From Acetobacteraceae bacterium UBA6159 (GTDB taxonomy: Bacteria; Pseudomonadota; Alphaproteobacteria; Acetobacterales; Acetobacteraceae), in contig DIUL01000071.1 of NCBI GenBank assembly GCA_002422345.1, positions 1-25,030 of the forward strand: a stretch of 25,030 nt of DNA, written 5' to 3'. How positions within the stretch are numbered: position 1 is the stretch's first letter; each line of letters opens with the position of its first letter. The notes beneath the pieces are model-generated. The model searched no databases and was not told the DNA's origin. It worked only from the letters and a program-made list of their open reading frames with translations. A program made the position numbers and the translations under genes. Shown piece by piece: positions 7,852 through 14,947 of this stretch.

Positions 7852-8945
7852 TCATGGTCCCGCGTCGCGTGCCGAAGGCCTGGGGCCGCATCCGGCGGGC
7901 CGCCCTGCTCGCGGCGGTCACGATGGCGCTGCTGGGTTGTGAGAGCAGCAACGACAAGCGCAGCTTCGATCTCGGCTACGGGGAAGACGCGCCGGTCTAT
8001 CTGGACGAACTCTCCGCCGACCAGCGCGATGCCGCCGCCGCCTCGATCACCGCCGGCCTCCAGCGCGGCACCCAGTCCTATACGCTGCGCCCCGGCGACC
8101 ATATCGAGGTGCTGTACAAGCTCAACAACCGCCAGCTTCGTCCCTATCGCGTCGCGGTGGGCGATGAGCTGGAACTCGATTTCCAGTTCGACCGCTCTCT
8201 CAACAAGACGGTCGTCGTGCGGCCTGACGGCGTCATCTCCCTGCCCGGCAAGGGCGAGTTGCGCGCGATCGACACCCGCCCGATGGACCTCGCGAAGGAT
8301 ATCGGCCGCCGCTACGTCGACATCGCGCAGGAACCGATCGTCACCGTCAGCGTCCGCAAGTTCACCACCCCGGCGGATGAATTGGTGGACGTCGTCCGTA
8401 CCGGCACAGAGGGAAGGGCCCGCAATGCCATCGTCCGCCCGGACGGGCTGATCGACCTGCCGCTGGCCACCGGCATCAACGCCGCCGGCCTGACACCCGC
8501 CGACCTCCAGGCCCAGCTCGACGCCCGCTATGAACGCACTGTCGGTGGCGTCACCACGACCGTGCGGGTGACCGGCATCGCCGCCAACCAGATCTTCGTG
8601 TTCGGAGAAGTCAAGCAGCCCGGCGCCGTCCCCGCGACCTCGCCGCGCACCCTGATCCAGACCATCGCCCTGGCCGGCGGGCCGCTGACGACAGGGGCGC
8701 TCGATCAGGTGAGGGTGCTGTACTTCGACCCGATCGGCCGCCCGCGCCTCCGCCGGGTGAACCTGGAGCTTGTGATGAACGAGCTGAAGATCGACCAGGA
8801 CATGATCGTGCCGCCGAACAGCACGGTCTATGTGCCGCCAACCGCCTTGGCCAAGGCCGGCCGCTTCGTCGACCAGGTCATGCGCCAGATCATCCAGTAC
8901 AACGGCATCTCGATCGGCATCACGCCGTTCTATCCGAAATACTAG
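7848..8945 (+). CDS. Outer-membrane polysaccharide export lipoprotein (Wza/OPX family)
   Basis: Should form the outer-membrane exit channel for the polymer, docking onto the Wzz-type protein two genes upstream. The 365-aa product has a basic N-terminus (RRVPKAWGRIRR), a hydrophobic stretch and a lipobox ALLGC, giving lipidation at Cys31 (Cys29 if the ATG at 7854 is used). YTLRPGDHIEVLYK marks the polysaccharide-export domain. Two SLBB-like blocks follow (VVVRPDGVISLPGKGELRA and AIVRPDGLIDLPLATGINA), then ANQIFVFGEVKQPGAV and the late block NSTVYVPPT. Length is close to Wza (~380 aa). The start is discussed with the ribosome-binding-site entry. It belongs to the same operon as the glycosyltransferases. 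Confidence 0.88.
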   Translation: MIMVPRRVPKAWGRIRRAALLAAVTMALLGCESSNDKRSFDLGYGEDAPVYLDELSADQRDAAAASITAGLQRGTQSYTLRPGDHIEVLYKLNNRQLRPYRVAVGDELELDFQFDRSLNKTVVVRPDGVISLPGKGELRAIDTRPMDLAKDIGRRYVDIAQEPIVTVSVRKFTTPADELVDVVRTGTEGRARNAIVRPDGLIDLPLATGINAAGLTPADLQAQLDARYERTVGGVTTTVRVTGIAANQIFVFGEVKQPGAVPATSPRTLIQTIALAGGPLTTGALDQVRVLYFDPIGRPRLRRVNLELVMNELKIDQDMIVPPNSTVYVPPTALAKAGRFVDQVMRQIIQYNGISIGITPFYPKY

Positions 8946-8959
8946 GACCGGCCCGGGCG

Positions 8960-10426
8960 ATGGCACTGATGACAGTGACCATCCGCGGCGCGGGCCTCGT
9001 GCTGGCCGGCATCGTCTGCGCCACCGGCGTCGCCGTCCTGCCGGAACTCGGCCTCAAGGTCATGGTGGGGCTTGCCGCGATCGCAGGCGCGGTCGCGCTG
9101 GCGGTTGGCCTCGGCCGCCCGCGGGAGGTCCTGCTCGCCGCCTATATCGCCGCCCTGAGCTACAACCGGCAGTATTTCTCCTTCGACGCCATCCTCGGGG
9201 ATTCGGGCACGCAGGGGCTTTACTGGATCGTCGCCGACCCGGTGCTGGCGATGCTGCTCCTGTCCTCCCTGGTCGCGCGCGACCAGACGGCGGGCGACCA
9301 TGCCCCCCTGGGCACGATCCTGCTCCCCATCCTGCCGTTCCTGTTCGTCTGCTGCGTCTCTTCCCTGCTGGCCGACCGCCCTGACTGGGCGGCGAACGAT
9401 ACCTACCGGGTCATCAAGTTCGCCATCCTGCTGGCCTGGCTGCACTGGAACATGAACCGTTCCCTCTGGCTCACCGCGATCGTGACCCTCGCCGTGATCG
9501 GGCTGCTGCAATCCCTGCTGGGGCTGACGCAGGTCCTGCTGAAGGGAGAGGCGAGCCTGCTCGCCATGGCCGGGCTGGCGACCCAGACCGGCGGGATCGA
9601 GACCGAGATCGAGAATCGCGCCCGCGGCACGCTGGGCCACCCCAACATGTTCGCCCCCTATCTGCTGATGCTGGTCCCGGCGGCCTTCGGGATGGCGCTG
9701 TTCACCCGCCAGCGGCTGCTGTGCCTGGTGGGCCTGGGGCTGACCGTCATCGGGCTGGTCGGGGTCTTCGTCAGCAAATCCCGCGCCCCGATCGCCCTGC
9801 TGGGCCTCGCGCTCGTGCTGGTCGCCATCACGGCGGTCTATCTGCGTGCCCTGTCGATGCGGGTCTTCCTGGGGTCGGCCCTCGTCCTGACCGCGATCGG
9901 CGCCCTCGCGATCCTGCCATTGCTGCAACAGATCGTTGAACGGATCGAGGGCGACCTCGTCAGTTCCGTGACCTTCCGCACCGACTTCAACACCGCGGCC
10001 ACGCTGATCTGGAACGACCATCCGATCTGGGGGATCGGGCCCAACAACCTCAATCTGGAACTGCGCCGCCACTTCCCCCTGCTGGCCGACCTGGTGCGCG
10101 ACACCGAGCAGTTCCGCGATGTCGGCAATGTGCGAAGCCCCACCGTCCACAACGTCTACTTCCTGATGCTAGCCGAGACCGGCCTGGTCGGGCTGGCCGC
10201 CTTCCTCTTCCTGGCAGCCTGCTCCCTGACCCGCGCCATCGGCGCCGCCGCCCGGACCGAGGACGCGGTGCGCGGCCTCTGCATCGGCATCGGCATCGGG
10301 CTGTTCGCGCAGTTCCTTCAGCAGATGGTCGATTTCTCGCTGTGGTACGATGTCTGCTGGTTCACCTTCGCGATCCTGCTGGCGATCGTCGGCACCGCTC
10401 CGCGCCATGCCCCGCACATCCGCTAG
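8960..10426 (+). CDS. Wzy-type O-antigen polymerase/ligase family membrane protein
   Basis: Predicted integral inner-membrane enzyme that polymerises lipid-linked repeat units in the periplasm. The 488-aa product has roughly ten or more hydrophobic helices. The longest hydrophilic part (about residues 325-400) contains RTDFNTAATLIWNDHPIWG, GIGPNNL and VHNVYFLMLAETGLVGL, the usual Wzy_C/O-antigen-ligase signature with the conserved Arg and the H-N-xx-L/F block. It lies 14 nt after the export lipoprotein gene. AGGA at 8944-8947 is a distant ribosome binding site; an ATG at 8969 is an alternative. The context (priming enzyme, Wzz, OPX) favours polymerase over ligase, although the family name covers both. 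It is the last gene of the operon. Confidence 0.85.
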   Translation: MALMTVTIRGAGLVLAGIVCATGVAVLPELGLKVMVGLAAIAGAVALAVGLGRPREVLLAAYIAALSYNRQYFSFDAILGDSGTQGLYWIVADPVLAMLLLSSLVARDQTAGDHAPLGTILLPILPFLFVCCVSSLLADRPDWAANDTYRVIKFAILLAWLHWNMNRSLWLTAIVTLAVIGLLQSLLGLTQVLLKGEASLLAMAGLATQTGGIETEIENRARGTLGHPNMFAPYLLMLVPAAFGMALFTRQRLLCLVGLGLTVIGLVGVFVSKSRAPIALLGLALVLVAITAVYLRALSMRVFLGSALVLTAIGALAILPLLQQIVERIEGDLVSSVTFRTDFNTAATLIWNDHPIWGIGPNNLNLELRRHFPLLADLVRDTEQFRDVGNVRSPTVHNVYFLMLAETGLVGLAAFLFLAACSLTRAIGAAARTEDAVRGLCIGIGIGLFAQFLQQMVDFSLWYDVCWFTFAILLAIVGTAPRHAPHIR

Positions 10427-10436
10427 CGCGCCTTCC

Positions 10437-10464
10437 TTGACTTGCGCCGCCGCGCCGGTACTGT
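10437..10464 (+). promoter_or_regulatory. Candidate promoter for the amidohydrolase gene
   Basis: TTGACT (10437-10442) and TACTGT (10459-10464) are separated by 16 nt, just after the polymerase stop. An initiation site near 10471 would leave a short leader with AAGGAG at 10484-10489, 8 nt before the ATG at 10498. This suggests the deacylase gene is a separate transcription unit from the exopolysaccharide operon. Pattern match only. Confidence 0.35.
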
Positions 10465-10497
10465 CACCGGCTCGGACGTCCTGAAGGAGCCGCGCCC

Positions 10498-12207
10498 ATG
10501 TCATCCTCCCCCAGCCTGGTGATCCGCAACGGCACCATCGTCGACGGCACGGGCGGTGAGCCCTACCAGGCCGACCTCGCCATCACCGGGGATCGCATCA
10601 CCGCGATCGGCGGCACGATCCCCAAGGGCGCGCAGGAGATCGACGCAACCGGCAAGCTGGTCACCCCCGGCTTCGTCGATGTCCATACCCACTACGACGC
10701 CCAGGTTACCTGGTCCTCCCGCCTGTCGCCGTCATCGTGGAACGGGGTCACCACCGTCCTGCTGGGCAATTGCGGCGTCGGCTTCGCCCCCTGCCATCCC
10801 GACCAGCACGACATGCTGGTCAAGCTGATGGAGGGCGTGGAAGACATCCCCGAGGTCGTCCTGACCGAGGGCCTCCCCTGGACCTGGCACTCCTTCCCCG
10901 ATTTCCTCGATACGCTCGGCCGCAACGAATACGACGTGGACGTGGCCGCCCAGGTGCCGCACGCCGCGCTGCGGGTCTATGTCATGGGTCAGCGCGGCGC
11001 CGACCGTGAACCCGCGACCGAGGCCGATCGCGCCCGCATGGCGGAACTGACGGCCGAGGGGCTGCGCGCCGGCGCGCTCGGGTTCTCGACGTCGCGCACG
11101 CTCAATCACCGCACGTTGGACGGCAAGCACATCCCGACGCTGCGGGCCGAGGAAGCGGAACTGACCGCCATCGCCCATGCCATGCGCCAGGAAGGCGCCG
11201 GCTGGATGCAGATCGTCTCCGACTTCGAGGACCAGGACGGCGAGTTCGGCCTGTTCCGCCGCCTGGCCGAGGAATCGACCCGGCCCGTGACCCTGACCCT
11301 GCTGCAATCGGATGTCCGGCCCGAGGGCTGGCGCGAACTCCTGGGCCAGATCGCCGAGGCCAACGACGCCGGCCTGCGCATCACCGGCCAGGTCCGCTCC
11401 CGCCCCACATCCGTGCTGCTGGGGTTTGAGCTGTCGCAGAACCCCTTCATGCGCTGCGAATCCTACATGCGGATCGCGCATCTGCCGTTCGAGGAGCGGA
11501 TGAAGTCGCTGCGCGATCCCGCCTTTCGTGCCCGGGTGGTAACCGAACCGTTCCAGGGCGGGCGGCGGGCATCGCGGGTGCAGCGCTGGGATCGGATGTT
11601 CCCGCTGGGCGATCCGCCGAACTACGAACCCGCGCCCGAGGACAGCGTCGCCGCCCGCGCCGCCCGCGAAGGCCGCACGCCCGAGGAAGTCGCCTATGAC
11701 CTGATGCTGGGCGATGACGGGCGGGCGATCCTTTACCTGCCCGTGACGAACTACGCGGCCGGCAACCTCGACATCGTGCGCGACATGATCGCCGATCCGA
11801 ACACGCTGCTCGGCTTGGGCGATGGCGGGGCGCATGTCGGGATCATGTGCGACGCGACGGCAACGAGCTACACGCTGACGCATTGGACCAGGGACCGGCC
11901 GCGCGGCGGGCTGTTCCCCGTGGCCTGGGCGATCAAGCGCCTGTCGGCGGACAATGCCCACGCGATCGGCCTGCATGATCGAGGGGTGCTGGCGGCGGGC
12001 AAGAAGGCAGATATCAACATCATCGACTATGACCGGCTGCGTTTGCGCTCCCCCCGGATCGTCTACGACCTGCCCGCGGGGGGGAAGCGGCTGGTGCAGG
12101 TCACCGAGGGGTTCGACGCGACGATCGTTTCGGGTGCCGTGGTCTACCGGAATGGAGAGGCGACGGGCGCCCTGCCCGGACGGTTGGTCCGGGGGCAGCA
12201 GGGGTAG
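10498..12207 (+). CDS. Amidohydrolase, N-acyl-D-amino-acid deacylase-like (atypical metal site)
   Basis: A 569-aa cytoplasmic amidohydrolase with the urease-like fold: an N-terminal beta-sandwich part (LVIRNGTIVDGTG, ATGKLVTPGFVDVHTHYDAQ), a TIM barrel and the returning C-terminal sandwich (LAAGKKADINIIDYDRLR). HTH is at 63-65. GNCGVGFAP (Cys92) corresponds to the cysteine ligand of D-aminoacylase, and LGDGGAH supplies the conserved catalytic Asp. The two histidine blocks of classical D-aminoacylases appear replaced: MQIVSDFED stands where a THxR block is expected and TLTLLQSD where ISHHK is expected. It therefore belongs to the COG3653-like side group, whose substrates I do not know; N-acyl amino acid cleavage is the family guess. 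AAGGAG lies 8 nt before the start. The stop codon sits in a strong hairpin. Confidence 0.8.
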   Translation: MSSSPSLVIRNGTIVDGTGGEPYQADLAITGDRITAIGGTIPKGAQEIDATGKLVTPGFVDVHTHYDAQVTWSSRLSPSSWNGVTTVLLGNCGVGFAPCHPDQHDMLVKLMEGVEDIPEVVLTEGLPWTWHSFPDFLDTLGRNEYDVDVAAQVPHAALRVYVMGQRGADREPATEADRARMAELTAEGLRAGALGFSTSRTLNHRTLDGKHIPTLRAEEAELTAIAHAMRQEGAGWMQIVSDFEDQDGEFGLFRRLAEESTRPVTLTLLQSDVRPEGWRELLGQIAEANDAGLRITGQVRSRPTSVLLGFELSQNPFMRCESYMRIAHLPFEERMKSLRDPAFRARVVTEPFQGGRRASRVQRWDRMFPLGDPPNYEPAPEDSVAARAAREGRTPEEVAYDLMLGDDGRAILYLPVTNYAAGNLDIVRDMIADPNTLLGLGDGGAHVGIMCDATATSYTLTHWTRDRPRGGLFPVAWAIKRLSADNAHAIGLHDRGVLAAGKKADINIIDYDRLRLRSPRIVYDLPAGGKRLVQVTEGFDATIVSGAVVYRNGEATGALPGRLVRGQQG

Positions 12208-12219
12208 CCCCCTGCCCCC
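12191..12219 (+). terminator. Hairpin across the amidohydrolase stop codon, possible terminator
   Basis: GGGGGCAG (12191-12198) pairs with CTGCCCCC (12212-12219). An inner GGGG/CCCC stem closes a TAG loop that is the stop codon itself, with a 2-nt CA bulge between the two stems. The helix is very GC-rich, but only a weak pyrimidine tract (CGCTCTCTTG) follows, so a true intrinsic terminator is uncertain. Confidence 0.4.
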
Positions 12220-12233
12220 CGCTCTCTTGCCAC

Positions 12234-12429
12234 GTCATGGTCGGGCCCCGACCCGACCATCGCCACGAAACCATCTCCGTCATGGCCGCGCACCGACCCG
12301 ACCACCACACCTCCCCATCCGTCATGGCCGGGCTTGACCCGGCCACCCGCCCCCAGTCCGCACAACCGCCTGAAAAACGTGAAATTTCCGCCATCGAGTG
12401 GGTGGCCGGGTCAAGTCCGGCCTTGACGG
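12234..12429. repeat. Cluster of four palindromic intergenic repeats (REP-like)
   Basis: The 316-nt gap after the amidohydrolase holds four related palindromes. Each starts GTCATGG or similar and folds as TGGCCGGG / CCCGGCCA around a 5-6-nt loop. Copy A is 12234-12260 (9-bp stem ATGGTCGGG/CCCGACCAT). Copy B is 12279-12304 (degenerate). Copy C is 12321-12347 (8-bp stem, loop CTTGA). Copy D is 12401-12429 and lies in the opposite orientation. C and D together form a large inverted pair with about 53 nt between them. The same element recurs at 24113-24226. Palindromes of this general sequence are widespread between genes in alphaproteobacteria. The rest of the gap (12430-12523) is pyrimidine-rich with no recognisable gene. 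Confidence 0.75.
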
Positions 12430-12523
12430 AGAGGGGAGTGGAGGAGAGAGCAGCCCCTGCCCACACCCTCCCCCCCTCCCGCGCCGACAACCTCGAAAAA
12501 CCAACCAGGGACGAAACGATCGC

Positions 12524-14824
12524 ATGACCGACGTGGCCAGCCAGACCATCGCCCTCCCCGGCCTTGAACAACCGGCCGAGATCATCGTCGACCGCTGGGG
12601 CATCCCGCATATCCGCGCCGCCACCTTCCGCGACATCTTCTTCGTCCAGGGCTTCAACATCGCCCGGGACCGGCTGTTCCAGATCGACCTCTGGCGCAAG
12701 CGCGGCCTCGGACTGATGGCCGGTGACTACGGCCCGGGCTTCCTCGCCCAGGACCGCGCCGCCCGCCTGTTTCTCTATCGCGGCGGCATGGCCGCCGAAT
12801 GGGCCGCCTATGGCCATCCCCAAGCCGAGGCGATCTGCCAGGCCTTCGCCGACGGCATCAACGCCTACATCACGATGGCCGTGGCCGATCCTGCTCTCCT
12901 CCCCCCCGAATTCGCCGCCATGGGCATCACCCCCGCCCGCTGGGACGCCGCCGACGTGGTGCGCGTCCGCACCCACGCCCTGACCCGCAACGTCGATTCC
13001 GAGGTCCTGCGCGCCCGCATCGCCGCCCGCGCGTCCCTGGCCACCGACCTCGCCCGCCGGTCGCTCGAACCGGCCTGGGAAACCACGATCCCCGAAGGTC
13101 TCGACCCCGTCGACATCCCCGAGGAAGTGCTGGATGTCTACTGGCTCGCCACCGTCGATCCCGACATCTCCCCGGAGCGCCTGGCCGCGAAACCCGAGGA
13201 CGCCTGGGCCTGGACCAAGGTCGACGACTTCGACCAGGTGCACCAGGACGCCGCCGCGCAGGGATCGAACAACTGGGTCGTGGGGGGAGACCGCACCGCC
13301 ACCGGCCGCCCCATCCTGGCCAGCGACCCGCATCGCGAATACCGCCTGCCGTCCGTCCGCTATGTCGTCCATCTGACCGGCCCGGGCATCAACATCATCG
13401 GCGCGACCGAGCCGCCGACCCCGGGCGTCTTCATCGGCCACAACGACCACATGGCCTTCGGCCTGACCATCTTCCCGATGGATCAGGAGGATCTGTACGT
13501 CTACGAAACCGACCCCGCCAACCCCGACCGCTATCGCTACGGCGACGGCTGGGAAACCATGGCCTCCCTGACTGAAACCATTCCCGTGCGCGGCGCCCCC
13601 GCCCAGGACGTCGTACTGAAATTCACCCGCCACGGCGCCGTCGTCCACCAGGACCCCAAGTCCAACCGCGCCTATGTCGTCCGCACCGTGTGGTCCGAGC
13701 CCGGGACCTCCGCCTACATGGGCCGGCTGGCCTACATGGACGCGACCTCGGCCTTTGAGTTCGGCATGGCGTTGAAGCACTGGGCCGCCCCCACGGTGAA
13801 CCAGATCTGCGCCGACCTGAACGGCGACATCGCCTGGTTCGCCGTCGGCAAGACCCCGCGCCGGCCGAACTGGGACGGGCTGATGCCGGTCCCCGGCGAT
13901 GGGCGTTACGAGTGGGCCGGCTTCCACCCGCCCGCCGCGCTGCCCAGCGAGATCAACCCGGAGAAGGGGTATTTTGCAACGGCGAATGAAATGAACCTGC
14001 CCAGCAACTACCCCTACCAGGACCGCAAGATCGGGTTCGAGTGGTCCGAGCGCTCCCGCTCCACCCGCATCCACGCGGTGCTGGATGGCCAGCCCGCCCA
14101 TACGCTGGATGACTCGATGGCGCTGCAATGCGACATCGTCTCGATCCCCGCGCTGCGTATCCAGGCCCTGATGGGCGACGTGCCGGGAGAACCCGCCGCC
14201 CAACTCCGCGCCTGGGACGGGGTGCTCCACGCCAACAGCCCCGCCGCGGCGTTGTTCGAGGTGTGGTGGACCAAGTACCTCAAACCCGCCTTGCTGACCC
14301 GCGTGTCGTCAGTCCCCACCGTCCGCCCCCTGCTCGCCCCCGGCGACAACGAATCCCTGCTGGCGATGCTGGAGGCGATGGAGGCCCCCACCCAACTGCT
14401 GGCCAAGACCCTCGACGGCGCCCACGCGGCCTGCGTCAAGCTGCTCGGTCCGGATGCCGCCGCGTGGCAATGGGGCGCGCTGCATCACGGGTATTTCGCC
14501 CATCCCCTGACGCGGGTCAGCCGCGTCGGCCGGGACGTGGGGAAGCTGCCGATCGGCGGATCGGGCTCGACGCCGATGAACACCATGTATCGTGGCACGG
14601 ATTTCCGCCTGACGGTCGGTGCCTCGTTCCGGATGGTCGTCGATGTCGGGGACTGGGACAACAGCCGAGTCATCAACACACCCGGCCAGTCCGGCGACCC
14701 CGGATCACCGCACTACGACGACATGGCCCCGCTCTGGGTCAGCGGCGCCTACGTGCCGATGGTCTTCACCCGCCCGGCCGTCGAAGCCGCCGCCGCGCTG
14801 CGGATCACCCTGAATCCCGGGTAG
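12524..14824 (+). CDS. Penicillin acylase family Ntn-hydrolase
   Basis: A 766-aa precursor expected to self-cleave into alpha and beta chains and hydrolyse an amide bond of an N-acyl compound. The N-terminal part has the family opening IIVDRWGIPHIRA, then FVQGFNIARDRLFQIDLWRK. The cleavage site and nucleophile are in QGSNNWVVGG: Ser248 would become the beta-chain N-terminus, followed by ILASDPHREY and GVFIGHNDHMAFGLT. The chosen ATG at 12524 leaves no hydrophobic leader; family members are often periplasmic with a signal peptide. The frame stays open upstream to 12398 but only through the repeat-containing gap, giving a Pro/Arg-rich non-signal sequence. AGGG lies 13 nt upstream, a weak site. 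Substrates could be beta-lactams, acyl-homoserine lactones or other N-acyl compounds; sequence alone does not decide. Confidence 0.85.
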   Translation: MTDVASQTIALPGLEQPAEIIVDRWGIPHIRAATFRDIFFVQGFNIARDRLFQIDLWRKRGLGLMAGDYGPGFLAQDRAARLFLYRGGMAAEWAAYGHPQAEAICQAFADGINAYITMAVADPALLPPEFAAMGITPARWDAADVVRVRTHALTRNVDSEVLRARIAARASLATDLARRSLEPAWETTIPEGLDPVDIPEEVLDVYWLATVDPDISPERLAAKPEDAWAWTKVDDFDQVHQDAAAQGSNNWVVGGDRTATGRPILASDPHREYRLPSVRYVVHLTGPGINIIGATEPPTPGVFIGHNDHMAFGLTIFPMDQEDLYVYETDPANPDRYRYGDGWETMASLTETIPVRGAPAQDVVLKFTRHGAVVHQDPKSNRAYVVRTVWSEPGTSAYMGRLAYMDATSAFEFGMALKHWAAPTVNQICADLNGDIAWFAVGKTPRRPNWDGLMPVPGDGRYEWAGFHPPAALPSEINPEKGYFATANEMNLPSNYPYQDRKIGFEWSERSRSTRIHAVLDGQPAHTLDDSMALQCDIVSIPALRIQALMGDVPGEPAAQLRAWDGVLHANSPAAALFEVWWTKYLKPALLTRVSSVPTVRPLLAPGDNESLLAMLEAMEAPTQLLAKTLDGAHAACVKLLGPDAAAWQWGALHHGYFAHPLTRVSRVGRDVGKLPIGGSGSTPMNTMYRGTDFRLTVGASFRMVVDVGDWDNSRVINTPGQSGDPGSPHYDDMAPLWVSGAYVPMVFTRPAVEAAAALRITLNPG

Positions 14825-14854
14825 CCGATCCGCCACCATCCCCGGAATAATCCC

Positions 14855-14876
14855 GGCGTGCCACGCATGGCACGCC
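14855..14876 (+). terminator. Perfect 9-bp hairpin between penicillin acylase and thrS
   Basis: GGCGTGCCA (14855-14863) and TGGCACGCC (14868-14876) form a perfect stem closed by the loop CGCA, 30 nt after the acylase stop. The following bases (CCCAACCCCTTGATTCC) have no real T run, so termination is plausible but unproven. A binding site for a regulator of thrS is the alternative. Confidence 0.4.
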
Positions 14877-14947
14877 CCCAACCCCTTGATTCCTCCCGGT
14901 CCCTGCCCCCATAGACAGGGCCTTGTTGTCAAAAGGACCCACCGCCC

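Noticed and set aside
12234..12429. CRISPR-like array
   Set aside because: The repeats are palindromic, differ in sequence and orientation, have irregular spacing and no cas genes nearby; REP-like elements explain them better.
12101..14230. 709-codon open frame antisense to the penicillin acylase gene
   Set aside because: Shadow of the sense gene. Composition is dominated by Gly, Val, Asp and Arg, and the frame runs through the intergenic repeats, so it is not a coding signal.
14825..14947. Possible T-box or other tRNA-sensing leader before thrS
   Set aside because: The gap is only 123 nt, contains one simple hairpin and a weak CCCTG/CAGGG pair, and has no T-box sequence. T-boxes are not expected in alphaproteobacteria.
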